Assembly: GCF_002778325.1 (NCBI RefSeq)
Contig: NZ_NESI01000006.1
Location: 124,001-188,000 of the forward strand
Length of the DNA stretch: 64,000 nucleotides
Direction of reading: 5' to 3'
From: Limnohabitans sp. B9-3
GTDB taxonomy: Bacteria; Pseudomonadota; Gammaproteobacteria; Burkholderiales; Burkholderiaceae_C
Shown piece after piece: positions 8,743-17,029 of the stretch. Both the position numbers and the translations under genes were made by a program. Every line of letters starts with the position of its first letter. Positions within the stretch are counted from its first letter, which is position 1. The notes below the pieces were generated by a model that did not search any database, had not been told where the DNA came from, and was given only the letters and a program-made list of their open reading frames with translations.

Positions 8743-9753
8743 TCAGACTTCGTCGTAAACAACTTCAAGCGTTGGCTTGCTGGTGTCTGTCTTGCCGCAC
8801 ATATCAAATTGAGTGGCGGGCTCCAGCACCACATCGCGCCCCACAGCTGAAGCGGCAAACAAGCCCAACAACTGGTCTTGCGTCATCGGGTTCGGACGGA
8901 TCGGCACCGATGTGGCCACGTTGGCGGCCAACTCTGCAAACATCGGGCCCCACACAGAATCAGGGCGACCAATGATTTCGTAGCTCGCGCTCTTTCTGCG
9001 AATGTCTTCGTTGGCAGGAATGGTGGACAACACAGGAATACCCACCTTCTCAGCAAAGTTGGCAGCTTCACCGGTGCCATCGTCGCGGTTGATCACCATG
9101 CCGGCCACACCCACATTGCCACCGAGCTTGCGGAAATACTCAACCGCTGAACACACGTTGTTGGCCACATACAGGGACTGCAAATCGTTGCTGGCCACCA
9201 CAATCACTTTTTGGCACATGTCGCGTGCAATCGGCAAACCAAAGCCACCACAGACCACGTCGCCCAAAAAGTCGAGCAACACATAGTCAAAGCCCCACTC
9301 GTGGAAACCCAACTTCTCTAGCAATTCAAAACCGTGGATGATGCCGCGACCACCGCAACCGCGACCCACTTCTGGCCCGCCCAATTCCATGGCGTACACG
9401 CCATCGCGTTTGAAGCACACATCGCCAATGGCAACCGCTTCACCTGCTAATTTTTTCTTCGAAGAAGTTTCAATGATGGTGGGGCATGCGCGACCACCAA
9501 ACAACAAACTGGTGGTGTCGCTCTTGGGATCACAGCCAATCAGCAACACCTTTTTGCCTTGCTGGGCCATCATGTAACTGAGGTTGGCCAAGGTGAAGCT
9601 TTTGCCGATACCACCTTTGCCATAAATGGCAATGATTTGGGTTTCTTTGGTGACTGCCTCGGTACTCACCGACTCCGTTGGCAAGGCCGCCTCTTGACGA
9701 AGTCGATCCACGAACTGGATCGTCTGTTCGTTGGATGTTGTTTGATTATTCAT
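8743..9753 (-). CDS. bchX: BchX, chlorophyllide a reductase iron-sulfur ATPase
   Basis: BchX is the NifH-like ATP-dependent reductase that feeds electrons to BchYZ. The 336-residue protein contains the P-loop YGKGGIGKS near residue 45. It also has the switch and cluster-ligand regions GGRACPTI, GGPEVGRGCGGRGI and LLDFLGDVVCGGFGLP. The ATG at 9753 overlaps the bchC stop as ATGA; a longer start at 9789 would run further into bchC. The C-terminal tail is longer than in NifH, as is usual for BchX. Confidence 0.97.
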   Translation of the reverse strand: MNNQTTSNEQTIQFVDRLRQEAALPTESVSTEAVTKETQIIAIYGKGGIGKSFTLANLSYMMAQQGKKVLLIGCDPKSDTTSLLFGGRACPTIIETSSKKKLAGEAVAIGDVCFKRDGVYAMELGGPEVGRGCGGRGIIHGFELLEKLGFHEWGFDYVLLDFLGDVVCGGFGLPIARDMCQKVIVVASNDLQSLYVANNVCSAVEYFRKLGGNVGVAGMVINRDDGTGEAANFAEKVGIPVLSTIPANEDIRRKSASYEIIGRPDSVWGPMFAELAANVATSVPIRPNPMTQDQLLGLFAASAVGRDVVLEPATQFDMCGKTDTSKPTLEVVYDEV

Positions 9754-10703
9754 GCGTGAGCACTCCAGTCCAGGACCATCTTGAGACAAGAAACATCACC
9801 AAACGCCGTTTCATAGGCAGCGTTGGCAGAGTGAAAGGCTTGGACATGCGTGACCAAACCCTTGAGAGACAGTTGACCGTTGTTGACCAGCTCATTCACC
9901 GCCAACAAATCTGCCCTTTTCCATTCGGAAGCAATCCGAATTCGAGCCTCACGATTGAATGCAGGCGAGTAAGAGAACTGAAGGCCATGCTTGTAAAAAC
10001 CAGCCAACACCACTTCGCCACCAGGACGAATTCGCTGAATCAAGTCGTCCAAAACGCCAGCATCGCCATTCACGTCATAAATGGCTTGGTAGTCTTTGCG
10101 TGGATCGTCTTCAGGACGAATCACGTCATAACCTTGGGCGCCTTTGGCAACCTCTGGGCGAGATTCCCAAACGGTTGGCGCCGGAAAACCAGCCGCCACA
10201 GTGAGTCGCGCCAACAAACGGCCCATCACACCGTGGCCGATGATCAAATCTGGCGGCGTGAATGGCTCGCCAACACCACCACCCGAAACGGCGTGATAAG
10301 CGGTGGCAGCAAGCGCCAACATCACAGCATCCACACCCAACTGGTTTGAGACTGGCAAAACCAGATCGTCGGACACCACCAACCGGGATGCAGCACCCCC
10401 ATACAGACTTTTGACACCAGAGAAGCAATTGGCCCCAGGCACGAACACCATGTCGCCTTCTTTCAGCTTCGCGCCTTTGTGCGCCTTGACCACTTGTCCA
10501 AAGGTTTCAAAACCTGGGACCAATGGATAGGCCAGACCCGGCAAGGCAGGCATGCTGCCATCCCACAGCATCCGCTCGGCGCCAGTACTGATGCCGCTGT
10601 ATTGAACCGCCACCTCCAATTGACCCGCTTTGACTTCGGGCAGCTCGAGCGCCTGCAAAGACAATTGCTTGGGTCTATCAAAAACGACGGCTGTTGATTT
10701 CAT
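9750..10703 (-). CDS. bchC: BchC, 3-hydroxyethyl bacteriochlorophyllide a dehydrogenase
   Basis: BchC is an MDR-family dehydrogenase that oxidises the 3-hydroxyethyl group to the 3-acetyl group of bacteriochlorophyll a. The 317-residue protein has the family stretches YSGISTGAERMLWDG, YPLVPGFETFG, DLIIGHGVMGRLLAR (nucleotide-binding region) and PGGEVVLAGFYKHGL. It is the first bch gene in the superoperon, with two TGT-N12-ACA sites immediately upstream of the start. A related gene lies on the opposite strand at 14208-15158; this copy is the standard one because bchXYZ follow it. Confidence 0.95.
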   Translation of the reverse strand: MKSTAVVFDRPKQLSLQALELPEVKAGQLEVAVQYSGISTGAERMLWDGSMPALPGLAYPLVPGFETFGQVVKAHKGAKLKEGDMVFVPGANCFSGVKSLYGGAASRLVVSDDLVLPVSNQLGVDAVMLALAATAYHAVSGGGVGEPFTPPDLIIGHGVMGRLLARLTVAAGFPAPTVWESRPEVAKGAQGYDVIRPEDDPRKDYQAIYDVNGDAGVLDDLIQRIRPGGEVVLAGFYKHGLQFSYSPAFNREARIRIASEWKRADLLAVNELVNNGQLSLKGLVTHVQAFHSANAAYETAFGDVSCLKMVLDWSAHA

Positions 10704-10706
10704 GAC

Positions 10707-10750
10707 TGTATTTTCTGCATTACAAATTGATGTGTCAAGCTGGATTTACA
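10707..10750 (-). promoter_or_regulatory. Tandem PpsR/CrtJ-type operators and promoter of bchC
   Basis: Two exact TGT-N12-ACA palindromes occur at 10707-10724 and 10733-10750, with centres 26 bp apart. On the minus strand a TTGACA -35 box (10733-10738) lies in the distal site. A weak GAAAAT -10 (10710-10715, 17-bp spacer) lies in the proximal site. The predicted start of transcription would almost coincide with the bchC ATG at 10703. PpsR/CrtJ represses bch and crt promoters through this motif under oxygen or light; its action here is inferred. Confidence 0.85.
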
Positions 10751-10764
10751 TTTATTTGCAGAAA

Positions 10765-11952
10765 CTAGGGCAAACACTTACTCTTTCGTCCCAAAAGAAT
10801 CTGCGCATGGATCGGCATGTTGTTAGGCACCAACTCCACACGGGCAAATCCCGCCTCGCTCATCATGAGCATCAACGCTTCTGGCGTTCTCAAGCGGCCG
10901 GCGCCCATGGCAAGCAAATAAAAATGGAAATAGGCATCTGTCTGCGTCGGTCCATCGGCACTTTGCGAATAAGTCCTGGCCATGGGCTCTGCCAAAAGCA
11001 AGGTTCCACCCACAGGCAGTGCCTCATAAATTTTTCGCAACAACTGCTGAACAACATCGTCTGGGTGATCGTGAGCCACACGAACCAAAGTGACCAAATC
11101 AGCACCTTGGGGCAATGCGTCATGCAAAAAATTGCCAGGACACAAACTCAAACGATCGAGCAAACCTTTGCTCTCAAAAGTGGCCTTGGCCAACTCAAGG
11201 ACGGGTGGCAGGTCAAACAATTTAAGGTCGAGGTGCTTGGCGTGCAAGGCCAACTCGCTGGCAAATCGGCCCTTGCCTGCACCCACATCCAACACGCAAC
11301 GGTGTTCATCAAAAAAGTAGGCGCCAAGAATTTCTTGAACCACAAATTCTTGCGACGACGCCATCAAGTCTGAATAACGACTGAACTTGTCTTGGGCCAC
11401 ACGCTCTGCCGCTTGTGCGTCATGGGCATAGGGCCAATATTCGGCCATGCCACCGCGCCACGCGTTGTTGAGAAATGCCAATGGGTCTTGCATGTCCTGA
11501 TACAACAAATGGTTGTGCTCAACCATCGCTCCAATGCCTGGATGAATCGCCATGGGCACACCCAAAGCGCCCAATCCAAAACGCTGACGACTGCGGTACT
11601 CCAGCAGACCGACGGAGACGGCAGACAACAACAATCGCTGCAATGCCTCTTCGGGTAATTTGGTTTTAAGTGAAATTTGCTGGAGGTCTAGAGGCCGCAG
11701 TTGCAGCATTCGGAAGAGGTCCAATCGAACGCATCCAAGAAGTACTTGCGAGTAGACAAACCCGGACATCAAATCGAAAATTTGTTGTGTTCGACGTTTT
11801 GTAATCCAGCGCGTCACGGGATTACTCAACGACCATTTGTAAAGGCTAGGACTGGCATAAATACGTTCCAACCACTGAAGTACTTGGTCGTGCCAAGAGG
11901 TCACCTCATTCAGTGCATCAGGTAAGCGAGCGGCGTTCATAGGACGGGTCAT
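10765..11952 (-). CDS. crtF: CrtF, demethylspheroidene O-methyltransferase
   Basis: CrtF transfers a methyl group from S-adenosylmethionine to the 1-hydroxyl of demethylspheroidene. The 395-residue protein has an N-terminal dimerisation region and the SAM-binding motif VLDVGAGKGRFASELALHAK in the second half. The stretches LVTLVRVAHDHPDD and GGTLLLAEPMA follow. The ATG at 11952 overlaps the crtE stop as ATGA. A longer start at 12045 would run inside crtE and was rejected. It is followed by the bchC promoter, so bchC can be read both from crtE and from its own site. Confidence 0.95.
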   Translation of the reverse strand: MTRPMNAARLPDALNEVTSWHDQVLQWLERIYASPSLYKWSLSNPVTRWITKRRTQQIFDLMSGFVYSQVLLGCVRLDLFRMLQLRPLDLQQISLKTKLPEEALQRLLLSAVSVGLLEYRSRQRFGLGALGVPMAIHPGIGAMVEHNHLLYQDMQDPLAFLNNAWRGGMAEYWPYAHDAQAAERVAQDKFSRYSDLMASSQEFVVQEILGAYFFDEHRCVLDVGAGKGRFASELALHAKHLDLKLFDLPPVLELAKATFESKGLLDRLSLCPGNFLHDALPQGADLVTLVRVAHDHPDDVVQQLLRKIYEALPVGGTLLLAEPMARTYSQSADGPTQTDAYFHFYLLAMGAGRLRTPEALMLMMSEAGFARVELVPNNMPIHAQILLGRKSKCLP

Positions 11953-12896
11953 TGAATGATTTGCTGTGGATGTTTGGCGATCACGCGTGAAGCCCGCTTC
12001 TTGGTTGGCTTCGTGCTCGCGAGACGCTTGCGATAGTCTTCGCACATGGATTTAGGCACCAAGCGTTGCGACTCCAGCAGGACCAACTGCATCAACATGT
12101 CTCTGCAAGCGCAATCTGGAATGGCCTGACCAGCCTGGGCGATGAGTGCATCAAAATGCGCAATTGCGCCCTCTAATCCCATGGCTTGCGCTGAACTGGG
12201 TCGCTCATTGAGCTTGTCTTGCCCAGCAGGTTTGCCCAACATCGCGATGTCACCCAACACGTCACGAATGTCATCTGCAACTTGATATGCCTCGCCTAAA
12301 AAAGCCCCCAAAGAGGCCCAGGGCTTAGGCGATTGGCCACTCGCAATCGCACCCGCACGCGTCGCTGAAACGAACAAAGAACCGGTTTTGGATCGCTGGT
12401 AGTGCGCCAAGTCAGCGGAGGATTCACACTCCCAAGCTTGGCCCGCCACAATGCCGTTTGGCAACCCCACACCCTGCGACAGGTTGTCCATCAACGCAAT
12501 CAATCGGTCAGGATGATGCCGGCCTGCGTTCAATAAAACTTGATAGGCCATCACGATCAGGCCATCCCCTGCCAACAGCGCCAAAGGCTCACTGAACGCT
12601 TTGTGAACCGTTGGCAAACCCCTGCGGAAATCGGCATTGTCAAAGGCTGGCATGTCGTCGTGAACCAACGACGCACAGTGCATCAACTCTAGGGCGACGG
12701 CTGCGGCATTGGTCAACTCAGGCGCATCATCACCACACGCGGTGGCCACGGCCAAGCAGAGCTGCGGGCGAATTCTGGCGCCTCCCGAAAACACAGCGTG
12801 ACGCATCGAAGCTTGCAATCGAGGCGGGGCCCCAGCCCCGGCGGCTGCGTCAAAGTGTGACTTCAGCGCCTCTTCGGCGCGGTTCAAAAGACTCAT
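11949..12896 (-). CDS. crtE: CrtE, geranylgeranyl diphosphate synthase
   Basis: CrtE makes the C20 precursor for carotenoids and the bacteriochlorophyll tail. The 315-residue trans-prenyltransferase has the first Asp-rich motif SLVHDDMPAFDNADFRRG and the second motif YQVADDIRDVLGD. The GGARIRP substrate-binding region lies near the N-terminus. The ATG at 12896 has a near-ideal AAAGGGGG ribosome-binding site; the longer start at 12938 has none. It is the first gene of the superoperon, behind a promoter with twin PpsR sites. A basic tail (TKPTKKRASR) ends the protein. It could be an IspA-like synthase, but the location argues for CrtE. Confidence 0.92.
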   Translation of the reverse strand: MSLLNRAEEALKSHFDAAAGAGAPPRLQASMRHAVFSGGARIRPQLCLAVATACGDDAPELTNAAAVALELMHCASLVHDDMPAFDNADFRRGLPTVHKAFSEPLALLAGDGLIVMAYQVLLNAGRHHPDRLIALMDNLSQGVGLPNGIVAGQAWECESSADLAHYQRSKTGSLFVSATRAGAIASGQSPKPWASLGAFLGEAYQVADDIRDVLGDIAMLGKPAGQDKLNERPSSAQAMGLEGAIAHFDALIAQAGQAIPDCACRDMLMQLVLLESQRLVPKSMCEDYRKRLASTKPTKKRASRVIAKHPQQIIQ

Positions 12897-12943
12897 AAAG
12901 CCCCCTTTTAACGAGTTTGACAAGATGAAAGAACACATCTTGG

Positions 12944-12987
12944 TGTAAATATAGCATTACACATTTCGTTGTCAATAGAAATTGACA
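12944..12987 (-). promoter_or_regulatory. crtE promoter with tandem PpsR/CrtJ-type operators
   Basis: Two exact TGT-N12-ACA palindromes lie at 12944-12961 and 12970-12987, with centres 26 bp apart as at bchC. On the minus strand TTGACA (12970-12975) and TATATT (12948-12953) are separated by 16 bp and form a good sigma-70 promoter. The -35 lies in the distal operator and the -10 in the proximal one, so a bound repressor would block both. The expected leader is about 45 bases. The rest of the gap (12988-13080) shows nothing clear. Confidence 0.9.
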
Positions 12988-13080
12988 CGCAGCAATTGAA
13001 GCCAATCAATCGCGCTGAAAAAGGGGGATACGCGCTTCGTGGTGAGGGTAAAAATTAAGAAGATTGGCGGTGAGCCAGCA

Positions 13081-14049
13081 TCAATCCACAGTGGATGCTT
13101 TGGAAGTGCGCTTTAAGGTGGCATTTAAAAATTCAGTCACTGGCGTCAAACCCAACTCAGGTTGTTCTTCCTGAATCAAGTGACCTAGCTTGGGCAACAA
13201 CACAGTTTGCGAAACTGCCAAAACATTGGCATAGCTTTGAGCGTTACTGCTGGGAATCAGCTGATCTTGGTCTCCCCAAATAAGCAAGGTAGGTGCCGTA
13301 ATCTTCTTCAAACGGGGCACGGGGTCCGTGTAAATGGTCTGGTTTGCACGGTCCAAGATGGCATCGCGCACGCCGGGCGCTCGCAACATGTCGTAGTAGC
13401 GATCGACCAAGGTGTCGGTCAGTGCGTTTGCGTCAAAGAATGCAGACTCAATGGATTTACGAACCAAAAACTTGGGCAAAGAAAATTTGATCACACCCAT
13501 GATGGCTGGCATCGCATAGGGCTTGGTGCCAATGTCTTTGGTTTCAGGAAAACCGTCAGGTGCCATCAAAACCAAGGCCTTGACCCGGTCGGGCTCCGCT
13601 GCCGCCAAACTCCAAGCCATTTTTCCGCCCATAGAGTGACCCACCACTGAGAAACTGGATAAACCCAGCTTGTCCACAAAACGCGTCAATGCAGCCACAT
13701 CGTTTTGCTCAGAATAATCATGGGTAGGGCTGGGGCCTGTCAGACCAAACCCAGGCAAGTCTGGTCGGATGACCCGGTAATCTTGTTCTAACTTACCGGC
13801 CCAAACATCCCAAGTCTGAAGGCTTGAACCAAACCCATGCAAGAGCAAAAGGACCGGCGCATCTTTGGGGCCTGTGTCTTTGTAATGGATATTCAATCCG
13901 TCAACTTGCACCACATGCTCGGACGTAGACCCGTAACGTTGGCGCAGCTCCGACATCGTCAAATCAGGTGCCCAAAGCCCGTAAAGAACACCGACAGATA
14001 AAAAAGCACTGGCTAACAAAACACCACCTCGATCAAGTAATTTATGCAT
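13081..14049 (-). CDS. Alpha/beta-fold hydrolase with N-terminal membrane anchor
   Basis: This 322-residue protein has a hydrophobic N-terminal segment (about residues 8-25) that looks like a signal anchor. A hydrolase domain follows. LLLHGFGSS gives the oxyanion region, VVGHSMGGK the nucleophile elbow Ser, WGDQDQLIP the acid and GHLIQEEQ the histidine. The catalytic triad is therefore complete. It is not BchO by sequence impression, since BchO lacks such an anchor. The substrate cannot be told. The ATG at 14049 was chosen over a TTG 24 bases upstream. It follows the direction of the superoperon, but 184 bases and a strong promoter separate it from crtE. Confidence 0.85.
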   Translation of the reverse strand: MHKLLDRGGVLLASAFLSVGVLYGLWAPDLTMSELRQRYGSTSEHVVQVDGLNIHYKDTGPKDAPVLLLLHGFGSSLQTWDVWAGKLEQDYRVIRPDLPGFGLTGPSPTHDYSEQNDVAALTRFVDKLGLSSFSVVGHSMGGKMAWSLAAAEPDRVKALVLMAPDGFPETKDIGTKPYAMPAIMGVIKFSLPKFLVRKSIESAFFDANALTDTLVDRYYDMLRAPGVRDAILDRANQTIYTDPVPRLKKITAPTLLIWGDQDQLIPSSNAQSYANVLAVSQTVLLPKLGHLIQEEQPELGLTPVTEFLNATLKRTSKASTVD

Positions 14050-14211
14050 ACGGTTAAAGAGTTGCAAGCCCAATATTTGTCAACCCATTATGCATTTAAT
14101 GACTTTGAAACCACCGCATTTGAAGCGGTGAGTAAGGTTGATCGGGCCACCGCAACACGCCGTGAAATCTTTGACAAGGGCCATCGATTCAAGTCAGAAT
14201 TGAAGTTATGA
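14044..14211 (+). CDS. Candidate small protein (55 aa) coupled to the second bchC-like gene
   Basis: An open frame from ATG at 14044 runs 55 codons and ends in TGA at 14209-14211, overlapping the ATG of the next gene as ATGA. This coupling geometry is used by other gene pairs in the window. The peptide begins MHTVKELQAQYLSTHYAF and ends GHRFKSELKL; it is charged, with no membrane helix, and I do not recognise it. A hairpin CACCGC/GCGGTG lies inside the frame. No clear Shine-Dalgarno is present. Its ATG lies in the palindrome ATGCAT shared with the divergent hydrolase start, so one of those two starts may be wrong. Treat it as a candidate only. Confidence 0.45.
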   Translation: MHTVKELQAQYLSTHYAFNDFETTAFEAVSKVDRATATRREIFDKGHRFKSELKL

Positions 14212-15158
14212 AAGCCAAAGCTATTGTTTTTGAAGCTCCCCAATCTCTGCGTGTTCGTGAACTTGAACTCGCGCCCATGGGGCCACTCGATCTAGAAGTC
14301 GAGGTCTCGTTCAGTGGCATCAGCACGGGAACAGAGCGCTTGTTATGGGATGGCACCATGCCCCCTTTTCCTGGCTTGTCTTACCCCTTGGTTCCGGGGT
14401 ACGAAACCGTTGGCACTGTGGTTGACTTAGGTGCTGACGTATCTGGATTGCAAAAAGGCGATCAGGTCTTCTTGCCCGGCTCGTATGCGTTTCAAGGTGT
14501 TGCCAACTTATTTGGCGGGGCAGGTTCTCGTTTGGTGGTACCGCACGACCGCGCTGTCCGGCTTGACCCCTCACTGGGGAACAAGGGGGTGCTTTTAGCA
14601 CTGGCAGCGACCGCGCATCATGTGTTCACCGTGGGCCGTGAAGGCGCATCGTTGACCTATCCAGACTTGATCGTTGGCCACGGCATCATGGGAAGACTAC
14701 TGGCGCGCATGGTGGTGGCGGCTGGCAAGCCGGCTCCTGTGGTCTGGGAAACACAAACCTTGCGGCAGGCGGGTGCGATGGGGTATGACGTCATTCACCC
14801 CAATGAAGACACGCGCAAAGATTACCGGTGCATCTGTGATGTCAGCGGAGACGCAGGCATTTTGAAACATGTCATTCCAAAAATGGCACCTGGTGGCGAG
14901 GTGATCCTCGCGGGGTTTTATAAACAAGACCTGTCCTTTGCCTATGCCCCCGCTTTCATGCGAGAAGCCAGCATTCGTGTCGCTGCACAATGGAAAAAGC
15001 AGGATCTCGATGCCGTTGTGGCCATGTTTCACGACGGCAGTTTGTCGCTCGATGGACTCATCACCCATACTGAAAAAGCGATAAACGCACAGCACGCCTA
15101 CGAAGTCGCTTTTGGTGATCCGCAATGCCTCAAGATGGTGATCGACTGGACAGAGTGA
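14208..15158 (+). CDS. Second BchC-like dehydrogenase (paralog)
   Basis: This 316-residue protein aligns along its whole length with the BchC at 9750-10703, and by eye more than half of the positions are identical. Shared blocks include FSGISTGTERLLWDG, YPLVPGYETVGTV, DLIVGHGIMGRLLAR, GYDVIHPNEDTRKDY and PGGEVILAGFYKQDL. No frameshift or loss of the nucleotide-binding glycine pattern is visible, so it is probably active. It could be a redundant BchC, one tuned to another C3 substituent or oxygen level, or a diverged oxidoreductase. No TGT-N12-ACA site lies upstream, so its regulation may differ from the superoperon copy. It stands on the opposite strand beside the cluster. Confidence 0.88.
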   Translation: MKAKAIVFEAPQSLRVRELELAPMGPLDLEVEVSFSGISTGTERLLWDGTMPPFPGLSYPLVPGYETVGTVVDLGADVSGLQKGDQVFLPGSYAFQGVANLFGGAGSRLVVPHDRAVRLDPSLGNKGVLLALAATAHHVFTVGREGASLTYPDLIVGHGIMGRLLARMVVAAGKPAPVVWETQTLRQAGAMGYDVIHPNEDTRKDYRCICDVSGDAGILKHVIPKMAPGGEVILAGFYKQDLSFAYAPAFMREASIRVAAQWKKQDLDAVVAMFHDGSLSLDGLITHTEKAINAQHAYEVAFGDPQCLKMVIDWTE

Positions 15159-15209
15159 GGCAACGCAGTGGCATCCAGCAACACTGACGTGCCTTTACCG
15201 ATACAAAAA

Positions 15210-16094
15210 TTAGGGCGTTTTACGAAACTCTCGCCCTAACAAATACAAACCACTCAACACCACAATGCCCGCCCCCAAACCCACGGCGCTATCAGGCACT
15301 TGGCCAAAGACCAACCAGCCACCCAAGGTCATGTAAATGATTTGCTGGTACAAAAATGGGCCCAGCACCCCAGCCGTCGCATAGCGGTGTGCCAGCGCCG
15401 AGGCGATATGTCCCAAGCCACCACTCAAACCGGTGAGAAGAATAATCAGCCACGTTTGCCATCCATCGGGTGACTGCCATTGCCACAATGCAAACGGAGC
15501 GAGCAACACCGTTGACACAGCGGCAGACGTAAATTGCGTGACCACAGGGTTATCGCTGCTCGCCAAGCGACGCGTCATCAAATTAAAACCCGCATACAAA
15601 CATGCGTTCATGAGGCTGAGAAAAATAGCTGGATGAAATGCATGACTTCCCGGGCGGATGATGACCAGAACACCTAAAAATCCAACGCCAATCGCAGTCC
15701 ATCGCTTGGCATCGAGTCGCTCTCCTAGAAAACATGCGGAGACCAAGGCGATCAGGAGAGGAACAGAAAACTGAACAGCGCCAGTCTCAGCCAATTGCAA
15801 ATACTGCAAAGCAAAAAAGTTCAGTATCGTCATTGAAACCAACATCACACCCCGCAACAATTGCAACCGTGGATTGGTGACGACGAACAACCGTGGGCCC
15901 ATGAATGGCATGAAAGCCGCTGCGGTGAAAAGTGTATGAAACAAAAACCTCAACCAAACCACTTGTAAAACAGGCAAGCTTTGCACCAACCATTTGGCGC
16001 TGGTGTCCAACACGGCAAACATCAGCGTCGTGGCTGTCACCAAAGCAATGCCAATTTGACGGTGACGGGCTGTATCTGTGAAAAGGTTTGACAT
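15210..16094 (-). CDS. DMT-superfamily (EamA) transporter
   Basis: This 294-residue inner-membrane protein has about ten hydrophobic helices and two EamA repeats. The first begins at LVTATTLMFAVLDTSAKWLV and the second in the ICLY-like SLMNACLYAGFNLMTRRLA region. Members export or import small metabolites; the substrate cannot be inferred. It converges with the bchC paralog 51 bases away. It is divergent from the aldolase gene at 16232, with a 137-base gap in which I see no clear operator. Confidence 0.88.
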   Translation of the reverse strand: MSNLFTDTARHRQIGIALVTATTLMFAVLDTSAKWLVQSLPVLQVVWLRFLFHTLFTAAAFMPFMGPRLFVVTNPRLQLLRGVMLVSMTILNFFALQYLQLAETGAVQFSVPLLIALVSACFLGERLDAKRWTAIGVGFLGVLVIIRPGSHAFHPAIFLSLMNACLYAGFNLMTRRLASSDNPVVTQFTSAAVSTVLLAPFALWQWQSPDGWQTWLIILLTGLSGGLGHIASALAHRYATAGVLGPFLYQQIIYMTLGGWLVFGQVPDSAVGLGAGIVVLSGLYLLGREFRKTP

Positions 16095-16231
16095 GCGCCT
16101 GGTTGTAGTGGATCGGGACAGCTGGCCATTGTCACCTAGGCATCAAGCGCCACCCAAGAAGCATCCACATCAGGCCATGATTCACCACTGACACATGTCA
16201 CCACGCCCAACGCTTTTTAGAAAGGTAAATC

Positions 16232-16999
16232 ATGACCGTTCACGCACTGCCCACCCAAACCCATTCCGAGGTCATCCGGCAAACCAAAATTCATTTGGCA
16301 GCGGCTTTGCGACTGGCAGTCCATGATGGTTTTGACGAGGGCATTGACAACCATTTCACAGTCAGCGTTCCGGGGCGCGAAGATCAATACATGGTTTTGC
16401 CATTTGGTACGCACTGGTCAGAAGCCAGCGCCAGCAACCTCATGGTTTTCAATGAAGCCGGTGACACGCTTGAGGGCAAAGGCGTGGTCGAACTCTCAGC
16501 TCGCAGCATTCACGCACCACTGCACCGAATCTCGGGTGCCAAAGTGGTCTTACATACCCATCAGCCGTGGGCTCTTGCACTCAATATGCTCAAAGACAAC
16601 CGCCTGCTGCCCGCGACCCAAACGGCTGCGTTTTTTCATGGACGAATTGCCTATGACGACACCTACACCGGGCTAGCAGCCTCTCTCAACGAAGGCGAAC
16701 GATTGGCTTCTCTGCTGGATGGTAAGTCCGTCATGTTCTTGAAAAATCACGGCGTCATCACCGTTGGAGACACCGTGGCACAGGCCTACCGTTTGCTCTA
16801 CAAGCTTGAAAAAGCTTGCAGAACACAAGTGCTGGCGATGAGCACAGGTCAGCCCATTCATATCTTGGAAGAGCATGTGATTGAGAAAGTCCGCACGCCC
16901 AGCAAAGACGATAGCTACTCTAGAACTGAGCGGGAAAAGCTTTACTTTGAAGCCATGATGCGCGTGCTAGACCGCATCAATCCTGGCTACGCAGACTGA
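16232..16999 (+). CDS. Class II aldolase/adducin-family protein
   Basis: The 255-residue protein has the class II aldolase fold. Motifs include DNHFTVSVPGRED, HAPLHRISGAKVVLHTHQPWALAL (HxH zinc ligands) and FLKNHGVITVG (third histidine). Such enzymes retro-aldolise phosphorylated sugars or act as decarboxylases on related compounds; the exact substrate is unknown. An AAAGG ribosome-binding site precedes the ATG. It is followed 30 bases later by an SDR on the same strand, so the two probably form a catabolic pair. Confidence 0.85.
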   Translation: MTVHALPTQTHSEVIRQTKIHLAAALRLAVHDGFDEGIDNHFTVSVPGREDQYMVLPFGTHWSEASASNLMVFNEAGDTLEGKGVVELSARSIHAPLHRISGAKVVLHTHQPWALALNMLKDNRLLPATQTAAFFHGRIAYDDTYTGLAASLNEGERLASLLDGKSVMFLKNHGVITVGDTVAQAYRLLYKLEKACRTQVLAMSTGQPIHILEEHVIEKVRTPSKDDSYSRTEREKLYFEAMMRVLDRINPGYAD

Positions 17000-17029
17000 C
17001 GCCTTTGCCCGCCATTGCAAAAGGAATTT

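Noticed and set aside
13081..14049. Alpha/beta hydrolase considered as BchO
   Set aside because: Its N-terminal anchor and overall motif context do not look like BchO. Proximity to the cluster alone is not enough.
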